Shown here in pieces: positions 41,958-51,497 of a stretch of 64,000 bases of DNA. Numbering within the stretch: the stretch's first letter is position 1; each line of letters opens with the position of its first letter. The stretch is from Arthrobacter sp. FB24 (lineage in GTDB: Bacteria; Actinomycetota; Actinomycetes; Actinomycetales; Micrococcaceae): positions 1,984,001-2,048,000 of the forward strand of contig NC_008541.1 in assembly GCF_000196235.1 (NCBI RefSeq). Direction: 5' to 3'. The position numbers and the translations under genes were made by a program. The notes beneath the pieces were generated by a model that had not been told where the DNA came from, did not search any database, and saw nothing but the letters and a program-made list of their open reading frames with translations.

Positions 41958-43124
41958 ATGTTTCAACGGAGAAACCGCTACCGGGGGAGCGCGGCAGTAG
42001 CCGTGCTTGCCTGCCTTGTCGCACTGACCACGGCCTGCGGTCCCGCCCCGGCCAGCCAGACGTCACAGGCAGACTCCGAGGCGTCAGCGGCGTTCACGGC
42101 AAAAATCACCGCCGACGTCGCAGCTGCAACCGCACCGCAGACCACCACGACCAACCCCGTCCCAGCCAGCGCATCGCTCTCCAACGGGCCCAAGAAGATC
42201 GTGATCATTCCTTGTTCCATGGCCGTGGAAGGGTGCGCGCGGCCGGCCCGTTCAACGCAGGAAGCCTCGCGGCTGCTTGGCTGGGACGCGAGCATCGACG
42301 ACCCCGCGAGCGACAGCACCAAGATCTCCGCGGCCATCCAGCGGGCAGTCTCCCGGAAAGTCGATGCCATCGCGTTGACGTCCATCGACGCCGCTGCAGT
42401 TCAGGGTGACATCAAGTCGGCCAGGGATGCAGGCATCGCCGTCACCTGCAACATGTGCGGCAACAAGGATGACCTTTACCAGTCGCTGATTCCAGCTCTG
42501 GACGCAAACAACAAAGCAGGATACCTCTTGGGGGAGTTCGCGTTCCTTGAAGCGCGCAAGCGTTTCAATTCAGCACCGAAATTCATCGTCCTGACCGATC
42601 CGGAATTCGACACCGTGAAGGCGCGCGTGAGCGGCCTCAAACAGTTCATTGAGGACTGCAAGGCTGCCGGAGCAGGTTGCGAGCAGGTAGCCGAGAGCTC
42701 GTTCCTGGCAGGTGAAATCAGCACCGTCGCGCCAGGGCGCGTTGCCCAGTTGGCCCGCAGCAACCCGCGCTACAACGTGCTGTTCGCAGGATTCGACGCG
42801 GCCATGCTGTTCTTCTCCCAGGGGCTACAGCAGGCAGGGCTGGCTGATTCCAAGAAAGCTTTCGGAATTTCGGTGGACGCCGACGTGGCCAATACCGAGA
42901 TGATCCGCAAGGGGGGTTTCCAGGCGGCGTCCATCGGATTCGCCTTCGGCCGTGCAGGTTACGGCCAGGTGGACAATCTCAACAGGATCTTCAGTGGCCA
43001 GAAGCCGCAGGACCAGGGCATCACCGGCAAGCTCGTTACAGCGGAGAACGCCCCGGCTTCCGGCGGCTGGGACGGAGACTTCGACGGAGTCGCCCTTTAC
43101 AAGGGACTGTGGAAGGTCGGCTGA
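41958..43124 (+). CDS. Sugar ABC transporter substrate-binding lipoprotein
   Basis: 388 residues from ATG 41958, with GAGAGG upstream. A lipoprotein signal peptide has basic MFQRRNRYR, a hydrophobic core and lipobox LTTAC. The mature part is a periplasmic-binding-protein type I fold of the ribose/xylose group: DASIDDPASDSTKISAAIQRAV, KVDAIALTSIDAAAVQ and FGISVDADVANTEMIRKG. It captures the sugar outside the membrane and delivers it to the permease encoded downstream. The ATPase gene follows after one base. Confidence 0.9.
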   Translation: MFQRRNRYRGSAAVAVLACLVALTTACGPAPASQTSQADSEASAAFTAKITADVAAATAPQTTTTNPVPASASLSNGPKKIVIIPCSMAVEGCARPARSTQEASRLLGWDASIDDPASDSTKISAAIQRAVSRKVDAIALTSIDAAAVQGDIKSARDAGIAVTCNMCGNKDDLYQSLIPALDANNKAGYLLGEFAFLEARKRFNSAPKFIVLTDPEFDTVKARVSGLKQFIEDCKAAGAGCEQVAESSFLAGEISTVAPGRVAQLARSNPRYNVLFAGFDAAMLFFSQGLQQAGLADSKKAFGISVDADVANTEMIRKGGFQAASIGFAFGRAGYGQVDNLNRIFSGQKPQDQGITGKLVTAENAPASGGWDGDFDGVALYKGLWKVG

Positions 43125-43125
43125 C

Positions 43126-44676
43126 GTGAACACCGCCGATTCGCCCCGCACTGTCCTGACGTTGCGGGGCCTGTCCAAGACCTTCGTCGGACAAAAGGCT
43201 CTCGATACGGTGGCCCTGGAGCTGCGCGCGGGGGAAGTACACGCGCTCCTGGGCCAGAACGGCTGCGGAAAGTCGACGCTTATCAAATGCCTTGCAGGGT
43301 TCCATCATCCCGACGAAGGCGCAGAAATGACCCTCGACGGCGTTCCCGTCACGTTGCCTTTCGAGCCCGCCCAAGCGGCGGCAATGGGTCTGGTGTTCGT
43401 GCATCAGGACCTTGGACTCATTCCGAACCTGTCCATCACCGAGAACTTCGAAGCCTCAAGGAGCTACGGATCGGGGTTGTTTTCGAGGATCCGCTGGTCG
43501 CGAATGCGGGAAAACACCGTTGCGGAACTCGCCCGCTTGGGGCACGCCGACCTCGACCCCAACACCCCCGTGGGGCGCTTGCCGATCGCGCAACAGACCA
43601 TCGTGGCGATAGCCAGGGCGCTCAGCTCAGCCGGTGAAGGGGCCAAGGTTCTGGTGCTGGATGAGCCCACGGCTGCTTTGCCCGACTCGGAAGCTGCGCT
43701 GCTCTTCGCCGCCGTCCGGAAAGTGGTTGAAAGCGGCGTGGCTGTGCTCTATGTGACCCATAAACTCGAAGAGCTGGCCTCGTTCGCGGACCGGGCCACG
43801 GTCCTGCGGGATGGCCGGAATATTGAAACCATCGGCATCGCTGACACGGATCGTAAGAGCCTTGTCCGCCTGATCGTGGGGCGGGACGTCGAGGCTTTGC
43901 CCCTCGCCCGTGAGCTGGGGATGCCAGGACGTGAGCTCATGGACGTCCGGGGACTAACCGGAAAACGACTGAAGGATGTCTCATTCACGATCCGTGCCGG
44001 CGAAATCATCGGCGTCGCCGGGATGCTCGGATCCGGCCGGAGTGAACTCGCCCGCATACTCTTTGGCGCCCAGGAACCCGTCCGTGGCACCATCACAGTC
44101 AAAGGCAGTGAATGCCGGTTCCGGACGCCGAGGGACGCGGTGGCGCGGAAGATCGCACTCATCCCAGAGAACCGTCGTCGGGACGGCGGAGTGCTGGACA
44201 TGAGCGTCGGGGAGAACCTCACCATTACGTCCATCGACCGGTTCTGGCGGCGAGTCAGGCTCTCAACCGGAACGGAACGAAAGTGGATAGCTCAAAAGAT
44301 CGGCGAGTACGACGTCAGACCGGCGTCCTCCCAAAGGCTTTTCAAGGTGCTGTCCGGGGGAAACCAGCAAAAAGTGGTCATCGCCAAATGGCTGGAAACC
44401 AGTCCCGACATTGTCATCTTCGACGAACCCGTCCAAGGTGTGGACATCGGCGCCCGCGCGGAGATATTCGACCTCATCAACCGCGCGGCTGAACGGGGCG
44501 CCGCGGTCGTGCTGATCTCTTCCGAGATCGAACAGATGATTGCCCTCAGTCATCGGATCCTCATTCTCCGGCATGGACGCATCGTTGCCGAGGAATCAAC
44601 CGCCGGCCTTACCGCCGGCAAGGTCACGCAGTCGATGTACTTCGACGGCGAACGAACTAAGGAAACAACGTCATGA
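43126..44676 (+). CDS. Sugar ABC transporter ATP-binding protein (double ATPase, RbsA/MglA type)
   Basis: 516 residues from GTG 43126, one base after the preceding stop. Two ABC domains are present. The first has Walker A LGQNGCGKST and Walker B LVLDEPTAALP. The second has the degenerate P-loop GMLGSGRSE, signature LSGGNQQKVVIAKWL and Walker B VIFDEPVQGVDIG, the usual asymmetry in this family. It powers import with the permease, whose start overlaps its stop by four bases. Confidence 0.92.
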   Translation: MNTADSPRTVLTLRGLSKTFVGQKALDTVALELRAGEVHALLGQNGCGKSTLIKCLAGFHHPDEGAEMTLDGVPVTLPFEPAQAAAMGLVFVHQDLGLIPNLSITENFEASRSYGSGLFSRIRWSRMRENTVAELARLGHADLDPNTPVGRLPIAQQTIVAIARALSSAGEGAKVLVLDEPTAALPDSEAALLFAAVRKVVESGVAVLYVTHKLEELASFADRATVLRDGRNIETIGIADTDRKSLVRLIVGRDVEALPLARELGMPGRELMDVRGLTGKRLKDVSFTIRAGEIIGVAGMLGSGRSELARILFGAQEPVRGTITVKGSECRFRTPRDAVARKIALIPENRRRDGGVLDMSVGENLTITSIDRFWRRVRLSTGTERKWIAQKIGEYDVRPASSQRLFKVLSGGNQQKVVIAKWLETSPDIVIFDEPVQGVDIGARAEIFDLINRAAERGAAVVLISSEIEQMIALSHRILILRHGRIVAEESTAGLTAGKVTQSMYFDGERTKETTS

Positions 44677-45707
44677 CCTCGACCCTCGACCCGTCATCTG
44701 CCCCATCAACAGCCCGTGAGCCTAGAAAAACCGGATTTCGCATCCTGCGAAGGCGGCAAAATGAGGCGCTGCCATTGTTCTTCGCCCGGATAGCGCTGCC
44801 GCTGCTCCTGATGCTCCTGATTATCGTTTTCTCCCTTGCGGCCCCCGACACCTTTGCAACGGTGGACAACCTCAAAACAGTGCTGAACCTGCAGGCGGTA
44901 CTGACAATCCTTGCAATCGGGCTGCTCCTTCCGCTGATCGTCGGAGAACTTGATCTCTCCGTGGCTGCCAACCTGGGCCTCGGACTGATCCTGGTGACAG
45001 GCCTGACTTCACAGCAGGGCATGCCGGCGGTCCCCGCCATGATCGCCGCCATTGCGGCCTGCACCGCTGTTGGACTAATCAACGGCCTGCTGGTCAGCAA
45101 GGTGGGGATCAACTCCTTCATCGTCACTATTGGCATGAGCACCATCCTCACCGGACTTATCGGCGCCTACACGCTCGGGAACGTCTTCTACGAGAACATC
45201 CCCGAGGAGCTAACCGGGCTCGGGCAAGGCAACCTGCTCGGCATTCCCTTGCCCGTGGTCGTCGCGGCAGCCATAGGGCTGATTGTCTGGTACATACTGT
45301 CCCAGACGCCCGCCGGGCGCTTTCTGTACGCAATTGGCGGGTCGAGGGATGCCGCGCGCCTCTCCGGGATCGCCGTACCGCGGTTCACCATTGGAGCGTT
45401 CGCTGGGGCGGGGGCCCTGGCCGGAATCGCCGGTGTGATCCAGGCAGGAATCCTCGGAAGCGGCAGCCCAACGGTGGGCCCCCCCATGCTGCTTCCTGCC
45501 TATGCCGCAGTTTTTTTGGGCGCCACCGCGTTCCTCCCGGGTACTTTTAACGTGTGGGGCACCATCGTCGCCGTCATAACCCTCCAGGTCGGCACCACAG
45601 GGCTGGCACTCATCGGAGCGCCGTTCTGGATTGAGCCGTTGTTCACCGGAACGGCCCTCATTGCCGCAGTCGCCGCAACCAGATTCCTGCGCGGCGAAGC
45701 CACCTAG
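44673..45707 (+). CDS. Sugar ABC transporter permease (RbsC type)
   Basis: 344 residues with about 8-10 transmembrane helices after a charged N-terminus of about 30 residues. The family motif LIVGELDLSVAANLGL and the coupling segment GGSRDAARLSGIAVPR are visible. AAGGAAAC precedes the ATG, which overlaps the ATPase stop. It completes the importer with the two preceding genes. Confidence 0.92.
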   Translation: MTSTLDPSSAPSTAREPRKTGFRILRRRQNEALPLFFARIALPLLLMLLIIVFSLAAPDTFATVDNLKTVLNLQAVLTILAIGLLLPLIVGELDLSVAANLGLGLILVTGLTSQQGMPAVPAMIAAIAACTAVGLINGLLVSKVGINSFIVTIGMSTILTGLIGAYTLGNVFYENIPEELTGLGQGNLLGIPLPVVVAAAIGLIVWYILSQTPAGRFLYAIGGSRDAARLSGIAVPRFTIGAFAGAGALAGIAGVIQAGILGSGSPTVGPPMLLPAYAAVFLGATAFLPGTFNVWGTIVAVITLQVGTTGLALIGAPFWIEPLFTGTALIAAVAATRFLRGEAT

Positions 45708-45759
45708 GCGCTGCATCAAGACCTGAATAAGCCACCACAACAACAAGAAGGCGAAACAC

Positions 45760-46554
45760 GTGAACATCAATCTTGAAGGAAAAAAAGCGCTGGTTACAGG
45801 GTCCAGTCAGGGAATCGGGCTCGCGATTGCCAAGGGCCTCGCGGCGGCGGGTGCCACCGTGACCATCACAGGACGCAATCCGGAACGGGTGGAGAAAGCC
45901 GCCCAGACGGTTAACAATCTCAACCTTCCAGGAACCCTGATACCACTGGCTGTTGACCTCTGCTCGGACGAGGGAACCGCCCAACTCTTCGAGGCTCTTC
46001 CCGCCGTGGACATCCTGATCAATAACCTGGGCATTTTTGAGCCCAAGTCGTTCTTCGACATCGACGACGACGAATGGATCCGATATTTCGAAGTCAACGT
46101 CCTCACGGGAATCAAGACTGCCCGCCAGTACCTTCCGGGGATGATGAAGGGCGGCTGGGGTCGAGTCGTATTCATCTCGAGCGAATCTGCACTGCAGATT
46201 CCGCCAGAAATGATGCACTACGGAGCAACAAAGACTATGCAGCTTGGAATCTCACGGGGGCTGGCGGAACTGACCGCCGGGACTGGAGTTACCGTCAACT
46301 CAGTGCTTCCAGGACCGACCTTCTCCGAGGGCGTATCCGACTTCGTTGTGAAGATGGGCGGTGACTCCCAGCTCTCCGCCCAGGAACAGACCGACGACTT
46401 CGTCAGGGAGCACCGACCGACCTCGCTGCTCCAGCGCGCAGCGACAACAGACGAGGTCGCCAACCTGGTCGTCTATCTCAGTTCCCCGCAAGCGTCGGCG
46501 ACCGTGGGCGCCGCCGTTTCCGTGGATGGCGGCACCCGCCGAGCAATCTTCTAA
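45760..46554 (+). CDS. SDR-family oxidoreductase
   Basis: 264 residues from GTG 45760, with AAGAAGG upstream. TGSSQGIG at 13-20, catalytic Ser140/141, Tyr154 and Lys158 (YGATK). The usual NNAG motif is NNLG. The basic residue after beta2 (TGRN) suggests NADP use. The C-terminus ends in the common VDGGTRRAIF. It is the last gene of the glmS-ABC cluster, followed by a strong terminator, and probably oxidises or reduces the imported compound. Confidence 0.87.
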   Translation: MNINLEGKKALVTGSSQGIGLAIAKGLAAAGATVTITGRNPERVEKAAQTVNNLNLPGTLIPLAVDLCSDEGTAQLFEALPAVDILINNLGIFEPKSFFDIDDDEWIRYFEVNVLTGIKTARQYLPGMMKGGWGRVVFISSESALQIPPEMMHYGATKTMQLGISRGLAELTAGTGVTVNSVLPGPTFSEGVSDFVVKMGGDSQLSAQEQTDDFVREHRPTSLLQRAATTDEVANLVVYLSSPQASATVGAAVSVDGGTRRAIF

Positions 46555-46613
46555 GAAGCACCCCAGGAGTTCACGGCTCAAGCGGAGGAGGGGCGCGGGA
46601 GGGGCGGGCACGG

Positions 46614-46647
46614 GAGGGGCGGGCACGGGCGTGCCCACCCCTCTTTT
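46614..46647 (+). terminator. Terminator after the glmS-ABC-SDR cluster
   Basis: GAGGGG-C-GGGCACG paired with CGTGCCC-A-CCCCTC and followed by TTTT. The upstream arm lies within a duplicated GGGAGGGGCGGGCAC unit (about 46598-46625), so part of the stem sequence is present twice. Confidence 0.8.
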
Positions 46648-46659
46648 GCACATACGCCG

Positions 46660-46805
46660 CAATTGAGCGCTGGTTAAGCCGCCCCCGTGGGATCAGCATC
46701 TTGCTTGGGCAGAACCGCCGCTCCAAGCGCGGAATTGTCGCCGCCTCTTCTGGCGGAACCCGCACCGGGCTGGCCACTCACCGCGGTGCCGAACGGGCGC
46801 TCCTC
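46660..46805 (+). pseudogene. Decayed ABM-family monooxygenase-like gene
   Basis: In shifting frames this stretch reads IERW.SR, then WDQHLA, then SAELSPPLLAEPAPGWPLTAVP. This matches, in order, the segments IERWSSR, WEQHLA and NAELAPLLAEP plus WPLTAVP of the intact ABM protein at 62438-62749. At least two frameshifts and loss of the N-terminal half mark it as a pseudogene. The parallel position behind an ABC-importer cluster suggests that both sugar importers once carried the same small protein as their last gene. Confidence 0.75.
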
Positions 46806-47089
46806 AAGTCGACGCTGTAATTCTGCTTCGTCGCGCACCGGAGTTTCGGTGACAGCCCGGGAGCCCAGCCGACGTGTTCAACCGGCAGCACGTCATGGAG
46901 CTCGTGCACGCATCCGAAGTGGCCACTGCCGACCACGAGGACGAGAAATGTCAGCATGTCCAAATTCATGCCCGCGCGGCTAATTCCCATTGGAGAACAC
47001 GTCTATGGGGAGCAGGAGATCGAGCGTCCACACAGTGGCTTCGCCGAATATTTCGCTATGTCGGATTGATTGGAAGAGGGAGAGTGAAC

Positions 47090-48646
47090 GTGACACGTAT
47101 TGGCATTGTGGCCGAGTTGGGTCGCGAGACGAGGGTGGCGGCAACGCCTGCCACCGTCGGGCAGTTGTTGGGGTTGGGCTACGAGGTTGTGGTCGAGAAG
47201 GGTGCGGGGGAGTCCGCGTCATTCCGTGACGAGGCCTACGAGGCGGCGGGTGCGCTGATTGTGGGCGCCGATGACGCGTGGGGCAGTGAGGTGGTGTTGC
47301 GGATCAATCCGCCCACCGAGGAGGAGATCGGCCGGCTGGCTGACGGCGCCACGCTGATCGGTACGCTGAGCCCGGGCCTGCGTCCGGAACTGGTGGAGGC
47401 ACTGGCGGCGCGGCCGATCACGGCGCTGGCGCTGGATGCCGTGCCGCGCATCTCGCGGGCGCAGTCGATGGACGTGCTGAGTTCGATGGCGAACATTGCC
47501 GGCTACCGCGCCGTGATTGAGGCAGCCCACGAATTCGGCCGGTTCTTCACCGGCCAGGTGACTGCGGCCGGCAAGGTTCCGCCGGCCAAGGTCCTGGTGG
47601 CCGGTGCCGGGGTCGCAGGCCTGGCCGCGATCGGTGCGGCGTCCAGCCTGGGTGCGATCGTCCGCGCAACCGACCCGCGGCCCGAGGTGGCCGACCAGGT
47701 GAAGTCCATCGGCGGAACCTACCTCAAGGTCGAGGTGGAAGAAGAGATGAAGTCCGCCGACGGCTATGCCAAGGCCACGTCCGAGGCGTACAACGCCCGC
47801 GCGGCGGAGATCTATTCCGAGCAGGCCCGGGACGTGGACATCATCATCACCACGGCCCTGATCCCGGGGCGTCCGGCGCCGAAGCTGCTCACGGCCGAGG
47901 ACGTGGCCGGCATGAAGTCCGGCAGCGTGATCGTTGACATGGCTGCCGGGCAGGGCGGGAACGTGGAAGGCTCGGTGGCCGGGGAACGGGTGGTCACGGA
48001 GAACGGTGTGGTGATCCTTGGTTACACCGACCTCCCGGCCCGGTTGCCGGCGCAGGCGTCCCAGCTGTACGGGACGAACATGCTGAACCTGCTCAAGCTC
48101 CTGACGAAGGAGAAGGACGGGGTGCTGCGGATCGATTTCGACGACGTCGTGCAGCGTTCAGTGACCGTGGTGCGCGACGGGGAGAAGACCTGGCCGCCGC
48201 CGCCGGTCCAGGTCTCCGCCGCACCGACGGCGCAGACGCAGAGCCCAGCCGCGGAGAGCACTGCGCCGAAGAAGAAGGAAGGCCTCAGCGCCGCCGGCAA
48301 GGCCGGTCTTTTTGCCGCGGGCATTGCCGCGTTGTTTGTGGTCAACACGGTGGCGCCGGCTCCGCTGCCGCAGCATTTCACGGTGCTGATGCTTTCGGTG
48401 GTGGTGGGCTTCTACGTCATCGGGAAGGTGCACCATGCCCTTCACACCCCGCTGATGTCGGTCACCAACGCCATCTCCGGGATCATCGTGGTCGGTGCCC
48501 TGTTGCAGGTCACCTCGGAGAACCCCGTCATGCAGGTTCTCGCCGCCGTCGCGGTCCTGCTGGCCAGTATCAACATTTTCGGCGGGTTCGCTGTCACCCG
48601 GCGGATGCTCGCGATGTTCTCCCGTGGTGAGAAGGCACGTTCATGA
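47090..48646 (+). CDS. pntA: NAD(P) transhydrogenase subunit alpha (fused alpha1-alpha2)
   Basis: 518 residues from GTG 47090; GAGGG lies nine bases upstream, while the GTG at 47084 is too close to it. Residues 1-380 form the NAD(H)-binding domain I with the alanine-dehydrogenase-like fold ([33 protein letters not shown]). A Pro/Ala-rich linker follows, and then four transmembrane helices in the last 110 residues. With PntB it couples proton entry to hydride transfer from NADH to NADP+. It lies between two sugar-dehydrogenase clusters, where it could balance NADH and NADPH. Confidence 0.93.
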   Translation: MTRIGIVAELGRETRVAATPATVGQLLGLGYEVVVEKGAGESASFRDEAYEAAGALIVGADDAWGSEVVLRINPPTEEEIGRLADGATLIGTLSPGLRPELVEALAARPITALALDAVPRISRAQSMDVLSSMANIAGYRAVIEAAHEFGRFFTGQVTAAGKVPPAKVLVAGAGVAGLAAIGAASSLGAIVRATDPRPEVADQVKSIGGTYLKVEVEEEMKSADGYAKATSEAYNARAAEIYSEQARDVDIIITTALIPGRPAPKLLTAEDVAGMKSGSVIVDMAAGQGGNVEGSVAGERVVTENGVVILGYTDLPARLPAQASQLYGTNMLNLLKLLTKEKDGVLRIDFDDVVQRSVTVVRDGEKTWPPPPVQVSAAPTAQTQSPAAESTAPKKKEGLSAAGKAGLFAAGIAALFVVNTVAPAPLPQHFTVLMLSVVVGFYVIGKVHHALHTPLMSVTNAISGIIVVGALLQVTSENPVMQVLAAVAVLLASINIFGGFAVTRRMLAMFSRGEKARS

Positions 48647-48693
48647 GCGCCGTACCCGAAGCAGCAGCAGGAATCCTAACGAGGAGTTTTACC

Positions 48694-50121
48694 GTGTCCG
48701 ACGCCGTCTCCGGTCCGTTGACCGCCGACTCCATCGCGGGGGCGGCCTACATTGTCGCGGCCCTGCTGTTCATCCTCAGCCTTGCCGGGCTGAGCAAACA
48801 TGAAAAGGCCCGGGCAGGGGTCATCTACGGCATTGCCGGGATGGTTATCGCCTTGGCGGCCACCGTCTGGCTGACCGTGCAGGGCGCCTGGGGCACGGGC
48901 CACGGCCTGACCGGGCTCATCCTGCTCTTGGCCGCGGTGCTGGTCGGCGGCGCCATCGGGCTCTGGCGCGCCCGTGTGGTGGAGATGACGGGCATGCCCG
49001 AACTCATCGCCCTGCTGCACAGCTTCGTTGGCCTCGCCGCGGTACTCGTCGGCTGGAACGGGCACCTCGAAGCCCCCGCGCTGTCCCCGGACCTGATGGC
49101 CGTCCACCATGCCGAGGTCTTCATCGGTGTCTTCATCGGCGCGGTGACCTTCACCGGCTCGATCGTGGCGTTCCTGAAACTCTCGGCCCGGATGAAGTCC
49201 TCACCGCTGATGCTGCCGGGGAAGAACGCCATCAACCTCGGCGCCCTCGTCGCGTTCGTCGCCCTCACCGTCTGGTACGTCAACGACTCCCAGCTGTGGC
49301 TCCTGATCGTTGTCACCATCCTCGCCCTGGGGCTGGGCTGGCACCTGGTCGCCTCCATCGGCGGCGGGGACATGCCTGTGGTTGTCTCCATGCTCAACAG
49401 CTACTCCGGCTGGGCCGCGGCAGCCGCGGGCTTCCTGCTCAACAACGACCTGCTCATCATCACCGGCGCCCTGGTGGGCTCCTCCGGTGCCTACCTGTCC
49501 TACATCATGTGCAAGGCCATGAACCGGTCCTTCATCTCCGTGATCGCCGGCGGCTTCGGCATCGCCGCCCCCGCCAGCAAGGGGGACGTTGACCACGGCG
49601 AGCACCGCGAAATCACGGCCCAGGCCACCGCGGAAATGCTGGCCAACGCCTCGTCCGTCGTCATCACCCCCGGCTACGGCATGGCCGTCGCCCAGGCCCA
49701 GTACCCCGTCGCCGAACTCGCCCACCAGCTCCGCGAACGCGGCGTGAACGTCAGGTTCGGCATCCACCCGGTCGCCGGACGCCTGCCCGGACACATGAAC
49801 GTGCTCCTCGCCGAGGCAAAGGTCCCGTACGACATCGTCCTTGAAATGGACGAGATCAACGAGGACCTAGACGGGACCTCGGTGGTCCTGGTGATCGGGG
49901 CAAACGACACCGTCAACCCCGCCGCGGCCGAGGACCCGTCCAGCCCCATCGCGGGCATGCCCGTCCTGCGCGTCTGGGAAGCAGACAACGTCGTGGTGTT
50001 CAAGAGATCCATGGCCGCAGGCTACGCCGGCGTCCAGAACCCGCTGTTCTTCCGCGACAACTCCCAAATGCTCTTCGGCGACGCCAAAGCCCGCGTCGAA
50101 GACATCCTCAAAGCGTTCTAA
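48694..50121 (+). CDS. pntB: NAD(P) transhydrogenase subunit beta
   Basis: 475 residues from GTG 48694, chosen because GAGGAG lies eight bases upstream and the protein then begins just before [22 protein letters not shown], as in known PntB. An earlier ATG at 48643 would overlap pntA by four bases and add 17 residues. About eight to nine transmembrane helices precede the NADP-binding domain III ([47 protein letters not shown]). It forms the proton channel with PntA. Confidence 0.93.
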   Translation: MSDAVSGPLTADSIAGAAYIVAALLFILSLAGLSKHEKARAGVIYGIAGMVIALAATVWLTVQGAWGTGHGLTGLILLLAAVLVGGAIGLWRARVVEMTGMPELIALLHSFVGLAAVLVGWNGHLEAPALSPDLMAVHHAEVFIGVFIGAVTFTGSIVAFLKLSARMKSSPLMLPGKNAINLGALVAFVALTVWYVNDSQLWLLIVVTILALGLGWHLVASIGGGDMPVVVSMLNSYSGWAAAAAGFLLNNDLLIITGALVGSSGAYLSYIMCKAMNRSFISVIAGGFGIAAPASKGDVDHGEHREITAQATAEMLANASSVVITPGYGMAVAQAQYPVAELAHQLRERGVNVRFGIHPVAGRLPGHMNVLLAEAKVPYDIVLEMDEINEDLDGTSVVLVIGANDTVNPAAAEDPSSPIAGMPVLRVWEADNVVVFKRSMAAGYAGVQNPLFFRDNSQMLFGDAKARVEDILKAF

Positions 50122-50424
50122 GCGAACGGAGGACGGAGGCGACGGGACGTCGTGTCAGATGACGGGTTTTCGCCTCCCCGCAATACCACAGCACGAATAC
50201 GATGGCCGTCGCGACGATCCGGGAGAGGTACCAGCTCCCGGATCACTCGCGCCGGACAATGATTTGGGAACTCGGCACGAACCCGCCGCGTGAGCATCGT
50301 GGCCCGAGACTGGACCGCAGGCCCCGGCCACACCCTTTACCTGCAAACCCCAACCGACTGAACAAGCTGCTGCCCGCGGTGGCCATGCCAGCGAAAATTT
50401 CGCAGCAAAGGCGTCGTGAACTCG
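50122..50424. other. Intergenic region after pntB with a hairpin
   Basis: About 300 bases between convergent pntB and the LLM gene. A 10-bp perfect stem (GATCCGGGAG, loop of nine, complement) lies at 50216-50244 without a T-tract. No gene is seen. Confidence 0.45.
50216..50244. terminator. Hairpin between convergent pntB and LLM genes
   Basis: GATCCGGGAG and CTCCCGGATC arms. It lacks a T-run, so it may be a structural stop for transcripts from either side rather than a canonical terminator. Confidence 0.4.
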
Positions 50425-51468
50425 TCAACTGCGAGCAACGCCGTGGGGAGGTTCCGGCGCCTCACCGCTGAAGGCGGGCAGCACATGCTCGGCTATCTCT
50501 TCGAGAGCCTCTTCGACTGGCCGGGAACTGGGACGGAAGTTAAGTGCAACGTGCGCAATACCCGCGCCCTCGAGCTCGCAGAGATAGCTTTGCAGCTGGC
50601 GGCGCCCCAAACGCGCCCCGAACCTGATGGGCTCTGCCGGGGCGTCGGGGTCGTCGAGCAGATCCACCAGCATCGTGGTAATCGCCGGTTTGTACTCGCC
50701 CCCCGGGACTGAGTGTTTCCATTTGTCCGTTACGGGCTTCATGAAATGGGCCGGACGGTGATAGGTCATGTAGCCGTCCATGTTTTCGGCCACCCACTCC
50801 GTGCTCTGCTGGGCACGCCCCACCGCGATCAGCGGAATTGACCCCTCATGTGGTGCCGGAAGGACCTTCATGCTGGCACTCGGGAGTTCAGCGCTGTCGC
50901 GCCAGAGACGCCTGAGCGTACTCACGGCTGTTCGGTACTGTTCGCCGCGCGACTCAAAGTCCACGCCGAAATTCGGATACTCAGCGGGACGGTCCCCGGA
51001 GGCGACACCGAGGATCAGCCGTCCCCCGGACAGCTGATCGACGGTGGCCGCCATTTTCGCAACATGCAGCGGGTGCCGCAGAGGCAGCACGACGGCGGCT
51101 GTTCCCAACAGAATGTTGTCGGTGACACCAGTGAGGAACCCGAGATAGGCAAACGGGTCAAAAACCTGTCCGGCGTCACCGAACTCCGGAATCCACAACG
51201 GCACGTCACGCAGCCACAACGCCTTGAAACCCAGCTTGTCCGCGAGCACTGCCCGCTCGCGATGTTGCCGCAGGTCCGGTATTCCGAAGGGTGAGGTCAG
51301 TTCCTTCCCGGCCGGGCCGCGAGCAGCGAAGTCGTTGTCGAGGGGGAGCTCGACCCCCAGGGTCATTCCCCGGCCCTGCCTGCTCAGAGCATCTAGTGCG
51401 CGAAACCGCGGCTGACCTGATTTCCGGGCTTGAGTGGATGAGAAGGCGGCCGTACGATCCGAAGTCAT
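50425..51468 (-). CDS. LLM-class flavin-dependent oxidoreductase
   Basis: 347 residues with the luciferase-like TIM barrel (F420 or FMN type). VELPLDNDFA opens the barrel. GFKALWLRDVPLWIPEFGD and ILLGTAAVVLPLRHPLHVAK are typical, as is the SGGRLILGVASGDRPAEYPNFGVDFESRGEQ block. It resembles the BA3436-type subgroup of this superfamily; the substrate is unknown. GGAAGCAATC precedes the ATG. It is followed in the upstream direction by the MFS gene 29 bases away, so the two may share a transcript under MarR control. Confidence 0.87.
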   Translation of the reverse strand: MTSDRTAAFSSTQARKSGQPRFRALDALSRQGRGMTLGVELPLDNDFAARGPAGKELTSPFGIPDLRQHRERAVLADKLGFKALWLRDVPLWIPEFGDAGQVFDPFAYLGFLTGVTDNILLGTAAVVLPLRHPLHVAKMAATVDQLSGGRLILGVASGDRPAEYPNFGVDFESRGEQYRTAVSTLRRLWRDSAELPSASMKVLPAPHEGSIPLIAVGRAQQSTEWVAENMDGYMTYHRPAHFMKPVTDKWKHSVPGGEYKPAITTMLVDLLDDPDAPAEPIRFGARLGRRQLQSYLCELEGAGIAHVALNFRPSSRPVEEALEEIAEHVLPAFSGEAPEPPHGVARS

Positions 51469-51497
51469 GATTGCTTCCTTGAGGTGGTGAGGTTCCG

